Source: Bacteroidales bacterium
Lineage (GTDB): Bacteria > Bacteroidota > Bacteroidia > Bacteroidales > F082
Length of the DNA stretch: 32,394 nt
Direction: 5' to 3'
NCBI GenBank assembly: GCA_018399335.1
Contig: JAGYNM010000013.1
Location: 1-32,394 of the forward strand
Position 1 is the stretch's first letter; every line of letters begins with the position of its first letter. The notes beneath the pieces were generated by a model. It did not search any database. It was not told the DNA's origin and saw only the letters and a program-made list of their open reading frames with translations. A program made the translations under genes and the position numbers. Below, piece after piece: positions 1 to 9,273 of the stretch.

Positions 1-425
1 CTAGTTGTTGTACCATCTTGTTGCAAAAACAATTCAATTGCATCTTCGCTGCCTGCTTCACCAAATTGAAGGTAATATCCATTGTAGTCAGCGCTCAGGT
101 CGTTTTGATTTGCTGATAAAGCCACGCGGGCAAAGTTGTTGCCCGATGGACTAAAAGCCAGGCGGATATAAAACCGCCATTCCATGGTTTCGCTGCCTGT
201 GTAAGGGGTGCTTAGCCAGGCTGTTCCGGCCTCAGTGGCATTGAGTTGAAGCTGAAAGTCATCATTCACCTGAAAAAGCGTCGTGGTGCCTTCCCAGGCG
301 GGATTAGTTGTGAAATCACCATCACTGAAATCGTCAGAAAGCTGCGCGCGAAGCTGAATAGTGCTGCCTGTTAGTATCAGCACGACAAGCATTAAAAGGG
401 TTGTAGGTTTAAAATTTCTTAGCAT
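1..425 (-). CDS. Secreted surface protein, N-terminal part (gene runs off the left edge)
   Basis: The reverse strand reads from an ATG at 425 without a stop to the window edge, giving about 141 residues. The protein begins MLRNFKPTTLLMLVV and has a clear Sec signal peptide ending near LRAQ. It continues with DDFSDGDF, a phrase common at the mature N-terminus of large Bacteroidota exported proteins, many of which carry lamin-tail or concanavalin-like domains and a T9SS sorting signal. The part seen is rich in aromatic and polar strands (WRFYIRLAF, GYYLQFGEAG), which suggests a beta-sandwich. No catalytic motif is visible. It is divergent from asd, with a 113-base gap between them. The secreted-protein call is firm. 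The family assignment is inference from the N-terminus only. Confidence 0.75.
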   Translation of the reverse strand, partial: MLRNFKPTTLLMLVVLILTGSTIQLRAQLSDDFSDGDFTTNPAWEGTTTLFQVNDDFQLQLNATEAGTAWLSTPYTGSETMEWRFYIRLAFSPSGNNFARVALSANQNDLSADYNGYYLQFGEAGSEDAIELFLQQDGTTT

Positions 426-490
426 AACGATTGTTTTTGTGTACAATTTGGTTGGGCTAAACTATTGATCAGCTGCAAGTCATTATTTTA

Positions 491-498
491 TATTTTTG
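491..498 (+). promoter_or_regulatory. Probable -7 box upstream of asd
   Basis: TATTTTTG matches the Bacteroidota -7 consensus TAnnTTTG and lies about 40 bases before the asd start. The only -33 candidate is ATTG at 464-467, with a long 23-base spacer, so the call rests mainly on the -7 box. Confidence 0.4.
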
Positions 499-538
499 TG
501 CCGGCTGTTGGCCTGTAAAAATAGAATTTTTTAATGGA

Positions 539-1540
539 ATGAAAAGCATGAAATTAGCCCTTATTGGAGCAACCGGATTGGTCGGACAAAAAATGCTGGA
601 AGTGATAGCAGAGCAGCAAATTGGTTTTAGCGAGCTGTTGCCTGTGGCTTCGGAACGTTCGGTTGGCAAGCTGGTGTTTGTTTCCGGGAAGTCGTATCCT
701 GTTGTTTCAGCTGATGAAGCCCTTGAGGCGGCGCCCGAACTGGTGCTAATGAGTGCTGGTGCTGCGGTATCGCGCAGGCTGGCACCGCTTTTTGTGGCAA
801 GAGGCGCTATAGTGATTGATAATAGCTCGGCATGGCGAAGGGATGAGGATAAGGCACTTGTAGTTCCCGAAATAAATGCCGGCAAACTTAAGAAAGGTCC
901 TCAAATCATTGCAAATCCAAATTGTTCTACCATTCAACTGGTGATGGCTTTGAAACCTCTGCATGGGGTTTTTGGCATCAAACGGTTGGTGCTTTCAACC
1001 TATCAGAGCGTGAGCGGGAGTGGGCAAAAAGGCATGCAACAACTGGAGGATGAGGCTGAGGGGAAGCAATCGGTTCAACCGGCTTATCCACATCCGATTC
1101 ACCGCAATATCATTCCGCATGGCGGCGATTTTGATGCATCAGGCTATACCACCGAAGAAGACAAATTGGTATTTGAGACGCATAAAATTCTCAACGATCC
1201 CAACATTGCCATCACAGCTACTGTGGTGCGTGTTCCGGTAAGCGGAGGACATAGTATTGCTGCCAATATCGAAACAGACAAGCCTTTTGATTTGGAATCC
1301 GTAAAGCAGCTGTTGCAAGCGTTTCCAGGGATAGTGGTGCAGGATAATCCGGCTGAAAACCAATATCCGATGCCGCTTTTTGCTGCGGGCAAAGATGAAG
1401 TTTTTGTAGGACGTATCCGGCGCGACTTCAGCATCGCCAATGGATTAAATATGTGGATAGTGGCTGATAACCTGCGCAAAGGAGCTGCCACCAATGCTGT
1501 TCAAATTGCTAAATACTTAATTGATAATAACTTAATCTAA
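539..1540 (+). CDS. asd: Aspartate-semialdehyde dehydrogenase
   Basis: Reduces aspartyl-4-phosphate to aspartate semialdehyde with NADPH, the branch point to lysine/diaminopimelate, threonine and methionine. The 333-residue protein has the usual length. The Rossmann motif GATGLVG is at residues 10-16, the catalytic cysteine is Cys129 in NPNCS, QSVSGSG follows at about 156-162, and the catalytic histidine is His238 in VPVSGGHS. An alternative start three codons in (position 548) would give MKLALIGATG, which fits the family N-terminus equally well. It is the first gene of a probable operon: ribF starts three bases after its stop. Confidence 0.96.
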   Translation: MKSMKLALIGATGLVGQKMLEVIAEQQIGFSELLPVASERSVGKLVFVSGKSYPVVSADEALEAAPELVLMSAGAAVSRRLAPLFVARGAIVIDNSSAWRRDEDKALVVPEINAGKLKKGPQIIANPNCSTIQLVMALKPLHGVFGIKRLVLSTYQSVSGSGQKGMQQLEDEAEGKQSVQPAYPHPIHRNIIPHGGDFDASGYTTEEDKLVFETHKILNDPNIAITATVVRVPVSGGHSIAANIETDKPFDLESVKQLLQAFPGIVVQDNPAENQYPMPLFAAGKDEVFVGRIRRDFSIANGLNMWIVADNLRKGAATNAVQIAKYLIDNNLI

Positions 1541-1543
1541 GTC

Positions 1544-2497
1544 GTGAAGATATACCATCGCATCGAGGATTTTAAGCCGGTAAAGAATGCCATCGTTACA
1601 ACAGGAACTTTTGATGGTGTGCATCTTGGCCATCAGGCCATTCTGAAAAGAATGATTGAAGATGCCCGTGAGGTAGATGGCGAAACCGTTGTGATTACCT
1701 TTCACCCGCATCCCCGCATTGTGCTGCATATCGACAGCAGCAACCTCAAATTTATCAGTACCCAAAAACGTAAGATCGAACGACTGGAAGCCGTTGGGAT
1801 TGATAACCTGATTATCATCGAATTTACAAAAGCCTTTTCGCGCACAACTTCCGAAAGCTTTATCAAGGATTTTATTGTAGATCCCATCAAACCATACAAA
1901 TTGGTAGTGGGTTATGATCATCATTTTGGCAAGAACCGGATTGGAGATTTTAAGTTGCTTTATGATCTGGGCCAAAAATTCGATTTTAAAGTGGAACGAC
2001 TTCCGGCTCAGGACGTTGAAAATATTGCCGTGAGCTCCACAAAAATCCGTAAGGCCTTGGAAGCCGGCGATGTAGCTAAAGCTAATAAACTGCTGGGCTA
2101 TCCTTATTCTATCTGTGGCAGGGTGGTAAGAGGCAATCAGGTAGGCCGGAAGATGGGCTTTCCTACGGCCAATATTGAAACGCCCGGCGAGTACAAACTC
2201 ATCACTGCGGGTGGCGTTTATGCTTGCAGGGTGATGCACAATGGCATTTTGTACGATGGCATGGGTAATATTGGTGTGCGACCCACTGTGGCTGATGGCG
2301 AGCTGACTATTGAGGTGAATATTTTTGACTTTAATCAGGAGATTTATGAGGAGGAAATCACCATATTGTTTATTGATCGTATCCGTGATGAACAAAAATT
2401 TGCAGGGCTTGATGCCTTAAAGTCACAATTGGAAAAGGATAAGGAAAAAGTAAAAATGCTTTTGCAGGAACATAGCGCATTACAATCAGATCAATAA
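1544..2497 (+). CDS. ribF: Bifunctional riboflavin kinase / FAD synthetase
   Basis: Phosphorylates riboflavin to FMN and adenylylates FMN to FAD in the cytoplasm. The 317-residue protein has the N-terminal nucleotidyltransferase motif GTFDGVHLGH at residues 21-30, HPHPR at about 54-58, and SSTKIRKAL near 164-172, which matches the family ISSTxIR motif. The C-terminal kinase domain carries GFPTAN at 205-210. The start is GTG at 1544, three bases after the asd stop, and reads MKIYHRIEDF, a good family N-terminus, so co-transcription and probably coupled translation with asd are likely. The outer-membrane gene follows after 44 bases. Confidence 0.95.
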   Translation: MKIYHRIEDFKPVKNAIVTTGTFDGVHLGHQAILKRMIEDAREVDGETVVITFHPHPRIVLHIDSSNLKFISTQKRKIERLEAVGIDNLIIIEFTKAFSRTTSESFIKDFIVDPIKPYKLVVGYDHHFGKNRIGDFKLLYDLGQKFDFKVERLPAQDVENIAVSSTKIRKALEAGDVAKANKLLGYPYSICGRVVRGNQVGRKMGFPTANIETPGEYKLITAGGVYACRVMHNGILYDGMGNIGVRPTVADGELTIEVNIFDFNQEIYEEEITILFIDRIRDEQKFAGLDALKSQLEKDKEKVKMLLQEHSALQSDQ

Positions 2498-2541
2498 TTT
2501 GCACCAGCTTATGAATTAGCACACCCTTAAACCCCCCGCTT

Positions 2542-3903
2542 ATGCGCCGCATCACCTTAGTTGTTTTGATCGTTTTGTTTTTCTCCTATTTGTTGAAAGC
2601 CCAAAATGCTGATACGGCTGAGGTATTTACCAAAAAAGGATGGAATTTTGGGATATTGCCAGCTGTTTCTTTCAATTCCGATTTGGGGTTTCAGTATGGT
2701 GGTCTGGTCAATTTTTTCCATTATGGCGATGGCAGCCGATACCCCAGCTACGATCATTCGTTTTATTTTGAGGTTTCGCGCTATACCAAAGGCAGTGGTC
2801 TTATTCGGTTTGCCTACGACAGTGATCAGCTATTGCCAAATATGCGTCTGAGTTTTGACGCCAGTTATATGCCCGAACAGGCTATTGATTTTTTTGGATT
2901 TAATGGCTATGATGCCGTTTATCAGGCCAATTGGGTTGACGACACACATCCCGACTACCGCAGCAGGATGTTTTACAAGCATAAACGCAATATGGTAAGG
3001 CTGCACGCCGATTTGAGCGGGCCTTTAGGTATTGAGGGTTTGCAATGGGCTGCAGGCCTTGAATTTTACGATTTTGTTGTGGGATCGGTGGATATCGACC
3101 GGTTGAACAGGGGCAAGGATGAGGCCGATCAATTGCCTTCGGTTGAAGAAGAGCCGGGTTTGTTTGAGCGTTACCAGGATTGGAATATCATTCCACAAAG
3201 TGAGGTAAATGGAGGGGCTTTTACGGGAATCAAAGCCGGATTGGTTTACGACACCCGAGATTTTGAACCAAATCCCAGCAAAGGCATGTGGACAAGCCTG
3301 TTGTTATATGTTGCTCCCAAAGCCTTGTCTGATTTGGATGAAGGATTTAGCAGAATAAGTTTTACACACCGGCAGTATATCAGCCTTATTCCGCGAAAGC
3401 TTGTGTTTGCAGGTCGTTTGGGCTGGCAAAGCCGTCTGGGCGGACATGTGCCTTTTTATGCACAGCCGCTGATGATCACCACCCGCTTGCGCGGCGCTTA
3501 TTCCGAAGGACTTGGCGGGCAGCGTTCGCTGCGTGGGGTGATGCGCAACAGGGTGGTGGGCGATGCGATCGTATATGCCAATCTGGAGCTGCGCTGGAAA
3601 ATTGTGGAGAAAAGACTCTTTAATCAGAATTTTTATCTGGCCATAAATGCCTTTTCAGATGCAGGTCAGGTGACCAAAAAAATGGATGTAGCCGGGGCTT
3701 TTGATCAAGTGCCTGATATTTATCTGTTGTTCAACAAAGCTGATTATTACCAGCCCGGCGCCGAAAAGCTGCATTGGAGTGCCGGGCTTGGGTTGAAACT
3801 GGCAATGAACGAGAACTTCATACTTTCGGCCGATTATGGACGTGCCTTTGACACACAGGACGGAGAAAGCGGTTTGTATATCGGGCTGAATTACCTTTTT
3901 TAA
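2542..3903 (+). CDS. BamA/TamA-like outer-membrane beta-barrel (surface-antigen family)
   Basis: The 453-residue protein has a signal peptide (MRRITLVVLIVLFF ... LKAQ) followed by alternating aromatic/polar strands. It ends in YLF, the C-terminal aromatic typical of outer-membrane barrels inserted by the BAM complex. GGQRSLRG is a good match to the R-G loop motif of the Omp85 barrel, and VYDTRDFEPNPSKG resembles the first barrel strand of the bacterial surface antigen family. There is no room for five POTRA domains before the barrel, so it is a short Omp85-like protein, not BamA itself. What it exports or inserts cannot be read from the sequence. It is probably the last gene of the asd-ribF operon. 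Confidence 0.85.
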   Translation: MRRITLVVLIVLFFSYLLKAQNADTAEVFTKKGWNFGILPAVSFNSDLGFQYGGLVNFFHYGDGSRYPSYDHSFYFEVSRYTKGSGLIRFAYDSDQLLPNMRLSFDASYMPEQAIDFFGFNGYDAVYQANWVDDTHPDYRSRMFYKHKRNMVRLHADLSGPLGIEGLQWAAGLEFYDFVVGSVDIDRLNRGKDEADQLPSVEEEPGLFERYQDWNIIPQSEVNGGAFTGIKAGLVYDTRDFEPNPSKGMWTSLLLYVAPKALSDLDEGFSRISFTHRQYISLIPRKLVFAGRLGWQSRLGGHVPFYAQPLMITTRLRGAYSEGLGGQRSLRGVMRNRVVGDAIVYANLELRWKIVEKRLFNQNFYLAINAFSDAGQVTKKMDVAGAFDQVPDIYLLFNKADYYQPGAEKLHWSAGLGLKLAMNENFILSADYGRAFDTQDGESGLYIGLNYLF

Positions 3904-3932
3904 GCTGATTAATTTTCGGCCATAAAAGCCTT

Positions 3933-3963
3933 TTTGGAAGTATAGAAATAAGGCCTATTTTTG
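3933..3963 (+). promoter_or_regulatory. Bacteroidota-type promoter for manC
   Basis: TTTG at 3933-3936 and TATTTTTG at 3956-3963 are separated by 19 bases, a full match to the TTTG-N19-TAnnTTTG pattern read by the Bacteroidota primary sigma factor. Transcription would begin near 3970, giving a leader of about 63 bases before the manC ATG. This suggests manC is not simply the fourth gene of the asd operon. Confidence 0.7.
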
Positions 3964-4032
3964 TCAAATAAATCATGAAAAATTTCAGCCTGGCTGTAAT
4001 TCAGACTGTCACTTTCAATTAAATCCCAACTG

Positions 4033-5130
4033 ATGGAACAAATCAAAAACCGTTATTGCGTGATCATGGCAGGCGGCATTGGTGCCCGTTTTTGGCCTAT
4101 GAGTACAACTTCACGCCCAAAGCAGTTTCTGGATATTTTAGGAATCGGCAAAACGCTGCTGCAGATGACCTTCGATCGTTTCACGCGTTTATGTCCGCCC
4201 GAAAACATTTATATAGTTACCAACGAAATTTACCGCGATCAGGTGCAGCAACAACTGCCGGTGATTGCGCCTGAGCAAATCCTCTGCGAGCCGGCCCGGC
4301 GAAATACCGCTCCCTGCATCGCTTATGCCAATCATGTGATTTTGCAGCGCGATCCGGAGGCTGTGATTGTTGTGGCACCTTCAGATCATATCATCCTACA
4401 GGAAGAGGTGTTTGCCCAAAATGTGCATGATGCCATGCAGGTAGCCGAAAAAAATGACTGGCTGATTACCTTAGGCATTGAACCCAGCCGGCCCGATACC
4501 GGTTACGGCTATATTCAGTTTTTGGACGGAGCCGTGATGGAGGAAGTTCCCAAACTGAAAAAGGTGAAAACCTTTACCGAGAAACCAAGCCTGAGCATCG
4601 CCCAAAGCTTCCTCGAAAGTGGCGACTTCCTCTGGAATGCGGGGATTTTTATCTGGTCGCTCAAAAGCATCAACAAGGCTTTCGATCGGCACCTGCCCGA
4701 AGTGAATGAATTGTTTAAAGAGGGAGCCGGAAAATACAGCACACCCGACGAAGAACCTTTTATCCGACAGACCTACAGCGTTTGCCGTAATATTTCAATC
4801 GACTATGGCGTGATGGAAAAGGCAGAAAATGTTTACGTGATGGCCGTTGACTTTGGCTGGAGCGATCTAGGCACCTGGGGTTCTCTATACGAAATCAGGG
4901 AAAAAGACGAACACCAAAATGCCATAGTGGGCAATCATGTGATGGCATACGATTCGGAAGGCTGCATTGTGACTATGCCAAAGGATAAACTGGTTGTTTT
5001 GCAGGGACTTAAGGATTATATTGTGGTGGAGGAAGACAATGCGCTGCTGATTTGCCGCAAAGAAGACGAACAGCAGATCAGGCAATTTGTAAACGACATC
5101 AAAGTAGAGAAGGGCGAAAAATACGTATAA
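4033..5130 (+). CDS. manC: Mannose-1-phosphate guanylyltransferase
   Basis: Makes GDP-mannose from mannose-1-phosphate and GTP, the sugar donor for surface polysaccharide and GDP-fucose. The 365-residue protein has the nucleotide-binding signature MAGGIGARFWPMS at residues 12-24 with RPKQFL just after (28-33). FTEKPS matches the family FxEKP motif, and FLWNAGIFIW, SIDYGVMEKA and DLGTWGS are the usual later blocks. The length fits the single-function transferase without a C-terminal isomerase domain. It has its own promoter and is followed by a small hairpin and the S8 protease gene. No other glycan genes are adjacent. Confidence 0.95.
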   Translation: MEQIKNRYCVIMAGGIGARFWPMSTTSRPKQFLDILGIGKTLLQMTFDRFTRLCPPENIYIVTNEIYRDQVQQQLPVIAPEQILCEPARRNTAPCIAYANHVILQRDPEAVIVVAPSDHIILQEEVFAQNVHDAMQVAEKNDWLITLGIEPSRPDTGYGYIQFLDGAVMEEVPKLKKVKTFTEKPSLSIAQSFLESGDFLWNAGIFIWSLKSINKAFDRHLPEVNELFKEGAGKYSTPDEEPFIRQTYSVCRNISIDYGVMEKAENVYVMAVDFGWSDLGTWGSLYEIREKDEHQNAIVGNHVMAYDSEGCIVTMPKDKLVVLQGLKDYIVVEEDNALLICRKEDEQQIRQFVNDIKVEKGEKYV

Positions 5131-5141
5131 AGCCCGCGGGT

Positions 5142-5165
5142 TTTTGGCTTCGAACAAAGCCAAAA
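5142..5165 (+). repeat. Perfect inverted repeat after manC
   Basis: TTTTGGCTT and AAGCCAAAA form a 9-bp stem around a six-base loop, 11 bases after the manC stop. It could stabilise the 3' end of the manC message. It lacks a T-tract on its 3' side, so it is not a textbook intrinsic terminator. Confidence 0.45.
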
Positions 5166-5284
5166 CAAAACCATAATTGAACATCTCGTTGGATTGGAAT
5201 GTTTTAGCTTGATTGCTATGCAGAAATTTTTGTTTTCTTTGCATCGAATCTAATGGATTACAACACCTTGAAACATTTTAAGTT

Positions 5285-7252
5285 ATGAGATTTATTTTAC
5301 TTTTTGCAGCATTACTGCTGGTGATTTCACCTGTGGACGCACAACAACAGGGCGAACGCATTCCGGGCGAAGTGATGATTCAGTTGAAATCTGGTCAACA
5401 TATAAATGAGTTTATTCCCTGGCTCGATCAGCAGGGGCTAGCTGTGAAACAGGAGTTGTCGCAGCGGCTCAGGATTTATTTGCTGGAATTTGAGGAAAGC
5501 CGGCACAATGTTTCAGCTTTGATAGGCAATCTGCAAAAACAGCCAGCCATTAGTCTGGTGCAGGCCAATCATGTTGTGGCCATGCGCGAATCGGAGGACA
5601 GCTTCCCTGATGATCCCTTTTTTGAAGATCAATGGGGTTTTTATAATGACGGCTCCGGCGGAGGTGTCGAAGGTGCTGATATTGATGCCGTAAGGGCCTG
5701 GGATCATACCACGGGAGGCCTCACAGTGCTGGGCGATACAATTGTGGTGGCAGTGATTGACGGCGGAGCTTATTTGCAACATGAAGACCTTAACTTTTTC
5801 AAAAACCGTCATGAAATTCCCGACAACGATATCGACGATGACAATAATGGTTATGTGGACGATTACGATGGCTGGAATGCCTACAACAACTCGGGTAGTG
5901 TGCCTTCTAGTTCGCACGGAACCCATGTGGCCGGCACAGTTGGCGCTATTGGCAATAATGGCATTGGCGTAACGGGAGTAAACTGGAACGTTAAGGTAAT
6001 GCCTATAGCAGGTTCCTCTTCCTCCGAATCAACCGTTGTGAATGCCTACAGTTATGTGTATGAAATGCGTGCCCGTTACAACGAAACACAGGGAGATTCG
6101 GGTGCTTTTATAGTGGCCACCAATGCTTCTTTTGGAATAGATTATGGCAATCCGGACAATTATCCCATCTGGGGAGCCATGTACGACAGCCTTGGCGCAA
6201 TAGGTGTGCTGAATGCCGGAGCCACTGCCAATCGCAGCGTGAATGTGGATGAGCAGGGCGATATTCCAACTGCTTTCGAAAGTCCGTGGCTGATCACAGT
6301 GACCAATACCACCAATCGCGATGAAAAATATTCCAGCGCCGGCTACGGCCTCGAAAGTATCGATTTGGGTGCGCCTGGTACTTCTGTATATTCTACCCGT
6401 CCGGCGCCCACCAATTATGGTTATGCCACCGGCACCAGTATGGCTACACCTCATGTGGCGGGTGCTGTGGGTTTGTTGTTCGCAGCAGCCGATACGGCTT
6501 TTATGGAGGCTTATCATGCCAATCCCGCCGAGTATGCGCTTCTGATCAAGGAATATATCCTCAACGGAACAGACCCGCTTGAAGACCTCGATGGCATTAC
6601 CGTTACAGGAGGACGCCTGAATATTTACACAGCCATAAATTTATTGTTGGGAAATATTAGCATGAACAGCTTACCTGCTGATACACTTGTAATTACTGCC
6701 GAGCAGGAAAGCCTACAAACGGATTCAATTCAATTTATAAATACCGGCCTCTTCGATCTGCAATTGCTTTTTGAACAGGAAGCTGCAGCATGGCTTAGCC
6801 TGCAATCGGATACCTTGCAGCTGCCTGCTGACACAAATGCTTCATTGTTACTTTCGGTTAACACTACTGATATGCAGCCTGATACACTCTTTGCCCAAAT
6901 TCAAATGGATGCTGGGCCACTGGGGCAACATACGTTTGTGGTAAAGCTTGTTGTTTTAGAACCTGTTGGAATAAACAGCCTCGCACTGGCCGAAGCAAAG
7001 GTGTTTCCGAATCCTTTTACCGATCAGATTAACTTCAGCTTGTTTTTGCCTTCTGCCGAAAAGCTTTCACTGCAAATCACCAATCTGAGTGGCAGACTTG
7101 TTTATGTAGCTAACCAACAAGCGGGTGCAGGCTTGCAAAAGCTTAGCTGGAACGGAACAGATTTGAATGGTTCAAAAGTTTCTGACGGGCTTTATTTTTA
7201 CCAGATACAAATTGGTAATCAGCTGATTCACGGAAAGTTGATCAAGCAATAA
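5285..7252 (+). CDS. Secreted S8 (subtilisin-like) serine protease with T9SS type A sorting domain
   Basis: The 655-residue protein has a signal peptide (MRFILLFAALLLVISPVDA) and a probable inhibitor-like prodomain to about residue 100. The subtilase domain carries the catalytic triad Asp159 (VVAVIDGG), His211 (SSHGTHVAG) and Ser385 (GTSMATPHVAG). An acidic stretch at about 180-196 (DNDIDDDNNGYVDDYDGW) is probably a calcium-binding insertion. A beta-rich spacer follows, and from about residue 575 there is a Por-type sorting domain starting VFPNPF and ending in a basic tail (KLIKQ), the signal for export through the outer membrane by T9SS. A GATANR segment (about 312-317) lies where AAGN-type oxyanion motifs usually occur. 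The substrate is unknown. It is convergent with the kinase gene, two bases apart. Confidence 0.93.
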   Translation: MRFILLFAALLLVISPVDAQQQGERIPGEVMIQLKSGQHINEFIPWLDQQGLAVKQELSQRLRIYLLEFEESRHNVSALIGNLQKQPAISLVQANHVVAMRESEDSFPDDPFFEDQWGFYNDGSGGGVEGADIDAVRAWDHTTGGLTVLGDTIVVAVIDGGAYLQHEDLNFFKNRHEIPDNDIDDDNNGYVDDYDGWNAYNNSGSVPSSSHGTHVAGTVGAIGNNGIGVTGVNWNVKVMPIAGSSSSESTVVNAYSYVYEMRARYNETQGDSGAFIVATNASFGIDYGNPDNYPIWGAMYDSLGAIGVLNAGATANRSVNVDEQGDIPTAFESPWLITVTNTTNRDEKYSSAGYGLESIDLGAPGTSVYSTRPAPTNYGYATGTSMATPHVAGAVGLLFAAADTAFMEAYHANPAEYALLIKEYILNGTDPLEDLDGITVTGGRLNIYTAINLLLGNISMNSLPADTLVITAEQESLQTDSIQFINTGLFDLQLLFEQEAAAWLSLQSDTLQLPADTNASLLLSVNTTDMQPDTLFAQIQMDAGPLGQHTFVVKLVVLEPVGINSLALAEAKVFPNPFTDQINFSLFLPSAEKLSLQITNLSGRLVYVANQQAGAGLQKLSWNGTDLNGSKVSDGLYFYQIQIGNQLIHGKLIKQ

Positions 7253-7254
7253 TT

Positions 7255-8301
7255 TTATTGTTTTTCAAGGGTAAAGGCAAAAGTAGTGCCTTGTCCGAGC
7301 TGGCTGCGCACTGTGATGCTTTGTTCGTGTGCTTCCACGATATGTTTTACAATGGCTAATCCCAACCCTGTGCCGCCACTATCGCGCGAACGACCTTTGT
7401 CCACACGGTAAAAACGCTCAAAGATACGTGGCAGGTTTTCTTCGGTGATGCCGGGGCCATTGTCTTTGATTTCGATCAGATAGTTTTCGTCTGTATCAAA
7501 AATGCGGATGCTAACTTTGTGATTTTCCTTATCGCCATATTTGATGGCATTCTCGATAAGGTTGATCAAAACCTGCCTGATTCGTTTTTTGTCTGCTTTA
7601 ACGATAGCGGGCTTTTCAGGATGTTTTTCCAGACAAGCTTTTGCATGGTATTTACGGGCTTTCATTTCTAAAAACTCCAGCACATCACGGCTTAGCTCGC
7701 TGATATCAAAATGTTGCAGGTTAAGTTTCAACTCGCCGGATTCCAGCTTGGAGATTTCTTCCAGATCTTCCACGATTGCGATCAACCTGTTGATGCTTTT
7801 TTCGGTGCGCATCAAGTAGTTGCGATTGATATTTTCGTCTTCCAGACCGCCATCCAGTAAGGTGAGGATATAACCCTGTATATTAAAAATGGGTGTTTTA
7901 AGTTCGTGCGAGATATTTCCAAGAAATTCGCGCCGGTAAACAGCAAGTTTTTTAAGCTCTTCTATTTCAGTGCGCTGCCGTTTGCTCCATTCGAGCATGG
8001 CCTGATTGACACCTTCCAGCGATTCCTGCTGCCTCACGATTGGGTTTCCGTTAGATTGGCGTGGCTTGACAGCTCCTATGGTTTTGTAGATGAGTTTGAT
8101 TTTTTTGTACACATACTCATTTAATGATGTGCGGGCAATCCAATAATTGATTGCAAATAAAACAATCAAGCCGATGAGCATCTGCCACCAGCTGGGCGAC
8201 TGATTGAAAGCATATAAAATAATTGCCAGAAGCAGTGCCCCCAGGCTGGCTCCTGCTGCGAGATAAAGAGCAATGGATCGGGTTTCGCGGTATTTGGCCA
8301 T
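7255..8301 (-). CDS. Membrane sensor histidine kinase, PhoR-like
   Basis: From the ATG at 8301 the protein has 348 residues and starts MAKYRETRSIALYL. An in-frame ATG at 8349 would add 16 residues without a recognisable feature, so the shorter start is preferred. Two close N-terminal membrane helices with almost no periplasmic loop are followed by a dimerisation domain with the phospho-acceptor His132 in GNISHELKTP. The ATPase domain shows the N box (NLIENAIKYG), G1 (IKDNGPGI), F box (FERFYRVD) and G2 (GGTGLGLAI). The small extracytoplasmic part suggests it senses the membrane or a partner protein and not an external ligand. It lies downstream of its response regulator. The PhoR-like label is from architecture; the stimulus is not known. 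Confidence 0.9.
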   Translation of the reverse strand: MAKYRETRSIALYLAAGASLGALLLAIILYAFNQSPSWWQMLIGLIVLFAINYWIARTSLNEYVYKKIKLIYKTIGAVKPRQSNGNPIVRQQESLEGVNQAMLEWSKRQRTEIEELKKLAVYRREFLGNISHELKTPIFNIQGYILTLLDGGLEDENINRNYLMRTEKSINRLIAIVEDLEEISKLESGELKLNLQHFDISELSRDVLEFLEMKARKYHAKACLEKHPEKPAIVKADKKRIRQVLINLIENAIKYGDKENHKVSIRIFDTDENYLIEIKDNGPGITEENLPRIFERFYRVDKGRSRDSGGTGLGLAIVKHIVEAHEQSITVRSQLGQGTTFAFTLEKQ

Positions 8302-8393
8302 AGTGATTATTTCAAAATCTTGTGGTGAGGCATAAAATGAAGCAGGCAATTAGAGCTGCGGGTTTATTTTCTTCGGCATGAGACCGGCTGTAC

Positions 8394-9083
8394 TTAAACT
8401 TCAAATTTATAGCCCACGCCTTTTACAGTTGTAATGTTTTCGATGCCAATTTTTTCGCGAATTTTACGCACGTGTACGTCTATCGTTCTGTCGCCTACAA
8501 TTACATTATCGCCCCAAATTTTTGAAAAGATTTCCTCGCGCGAAAAAACCTTATTGGGCTTGGAAGCGAGCAGGCGCAGGAGTTCAAATTCTTTTTTGGG
8601 CAGGATAATTTCTTTGCCTTTGTTGATCACAATAAAGCGCTCCGAATCAATCACAAAGTCTTTTACTTCAAGCTGTTCGTGAGTAGCGGTGTTTTTATCA
8701 TCCTGATAGCGGCGTAATAAGGCTTTTACTCTGCTAATCAGCAGTTTGGGCTTGATGGGCTTTGTTACGTAATCATCTGCACCTGCATCAAAACCTGCAA
8801 TTTGAGAATAATCTTCGCCACGGGCAGTGAGAAAAATTACCAGACTGTTTTTGAGTGCAGGAATTTGTTTGATTTCTTCGCAGGTGGCAATGCCATCCAT
8901 TTCGGGCATCATCACATCGAGGATAATTAGGTGAGGCACTTCAGCAATTGCTTTTTTGATAGCCTCTCTGCCATTGGTGGCAGTGTTAACTTTAAAACCT
9001 TCTTTTTTAAGGTTATAGCTTAAAAATTCCAAAACGTCAATTTCATCATCGACTAATAAAACATTGAATTTTGAGGCATCCAT
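8394..9083 (-). CDS. OmpR/PhoB-family response regulator
   Basis: The 229-residue protein has a receiver domain with acidic pocket Asp12/Asp13, phospho-acceptor Asp56 (LIILDVMMPEMDG), Thr86 and Lys108 (VTKPIKP). A C-terminal winged-helix DNA-binding domain ends in DVHVRKIREKIG and VKGVGYKFEV, the recognition and wing regions of the OmpR class. It is transcribed with the histidine kinase gene downstream, whose chosen start is 92 bases after this stop. It is probably phosphorylated by that kinase. Regulated genes are unknown. Confidence 0.93.
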   Translation of the reverse strand: MDASKFNVLLVDDEIDVLEFLSYNLKKEGFKVNTATNGREAIKKAIAEVPHLIILDVMMPEMDGIATCEEIKQIPALKNSLVIFLTARGEDYSQIAGFDAGADDYVTKPIKPKLLISRVKALLRRYQDDKNTATHEQLEVKDFVIDSERFIVINKGKEIILPKKEFELLRLLASKPNKVFSREEIFSKIWGDNVIVGDRTIDVHVRKIREKIGIENITTVKGVGYKFEV

Positions 9084-9239
9084 AGTCCGGATTTTTATTA
9101 TTAATTGGGCTCGCCTAAATTATAATTTTTTCGGAACTAAGACTTTAATTTCGCTTCAATTTTTGGTTATATTTTTCAATCAGAAAGGATTAGCAGTTTT
9201 GTTGCGTTGTTTTTGTGGTCTATTACGCTGCAGATTTTG

Positions 9240-9247
9240 TATTTTCG
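9240..9247 (+). promoter_or_regulatory. Possible -7 box for the PorT-like gene
   Basis: TATTTTCG differs from TAnnTTTG at one base and lies 27 bases before the chosen ATG at 9274. TTTG at 9212-9215 is a possible -33 element but with a long 24-base spacer. Confidence 0.3.
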
Positions 9248-9273
9248 CCCTTGATATACCAATCTGTCAAGGC

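Noticed and set aside
1532-2395. Long reverse-strand open frame opposite ribF
   Set aside because: It lies wholly within ribF, which has clear family motifs; its translation has no recognisable domain and is a shadow frame.
5142-5165. Hairpin after manC as an intrinsic terminator
   Set aside because: The stem is perfect but is flanked by T on the 5' side and A on the 3' side, the reverse of a terminator, so it is listed only as an inverted repeat.
9064-9273. N-terminal extension of the PorT-like gene to the ATG at 9064
   Set aside because: It overlaps the response-regulator gene and the promoter region, and the signal peptide begins only at 9274.
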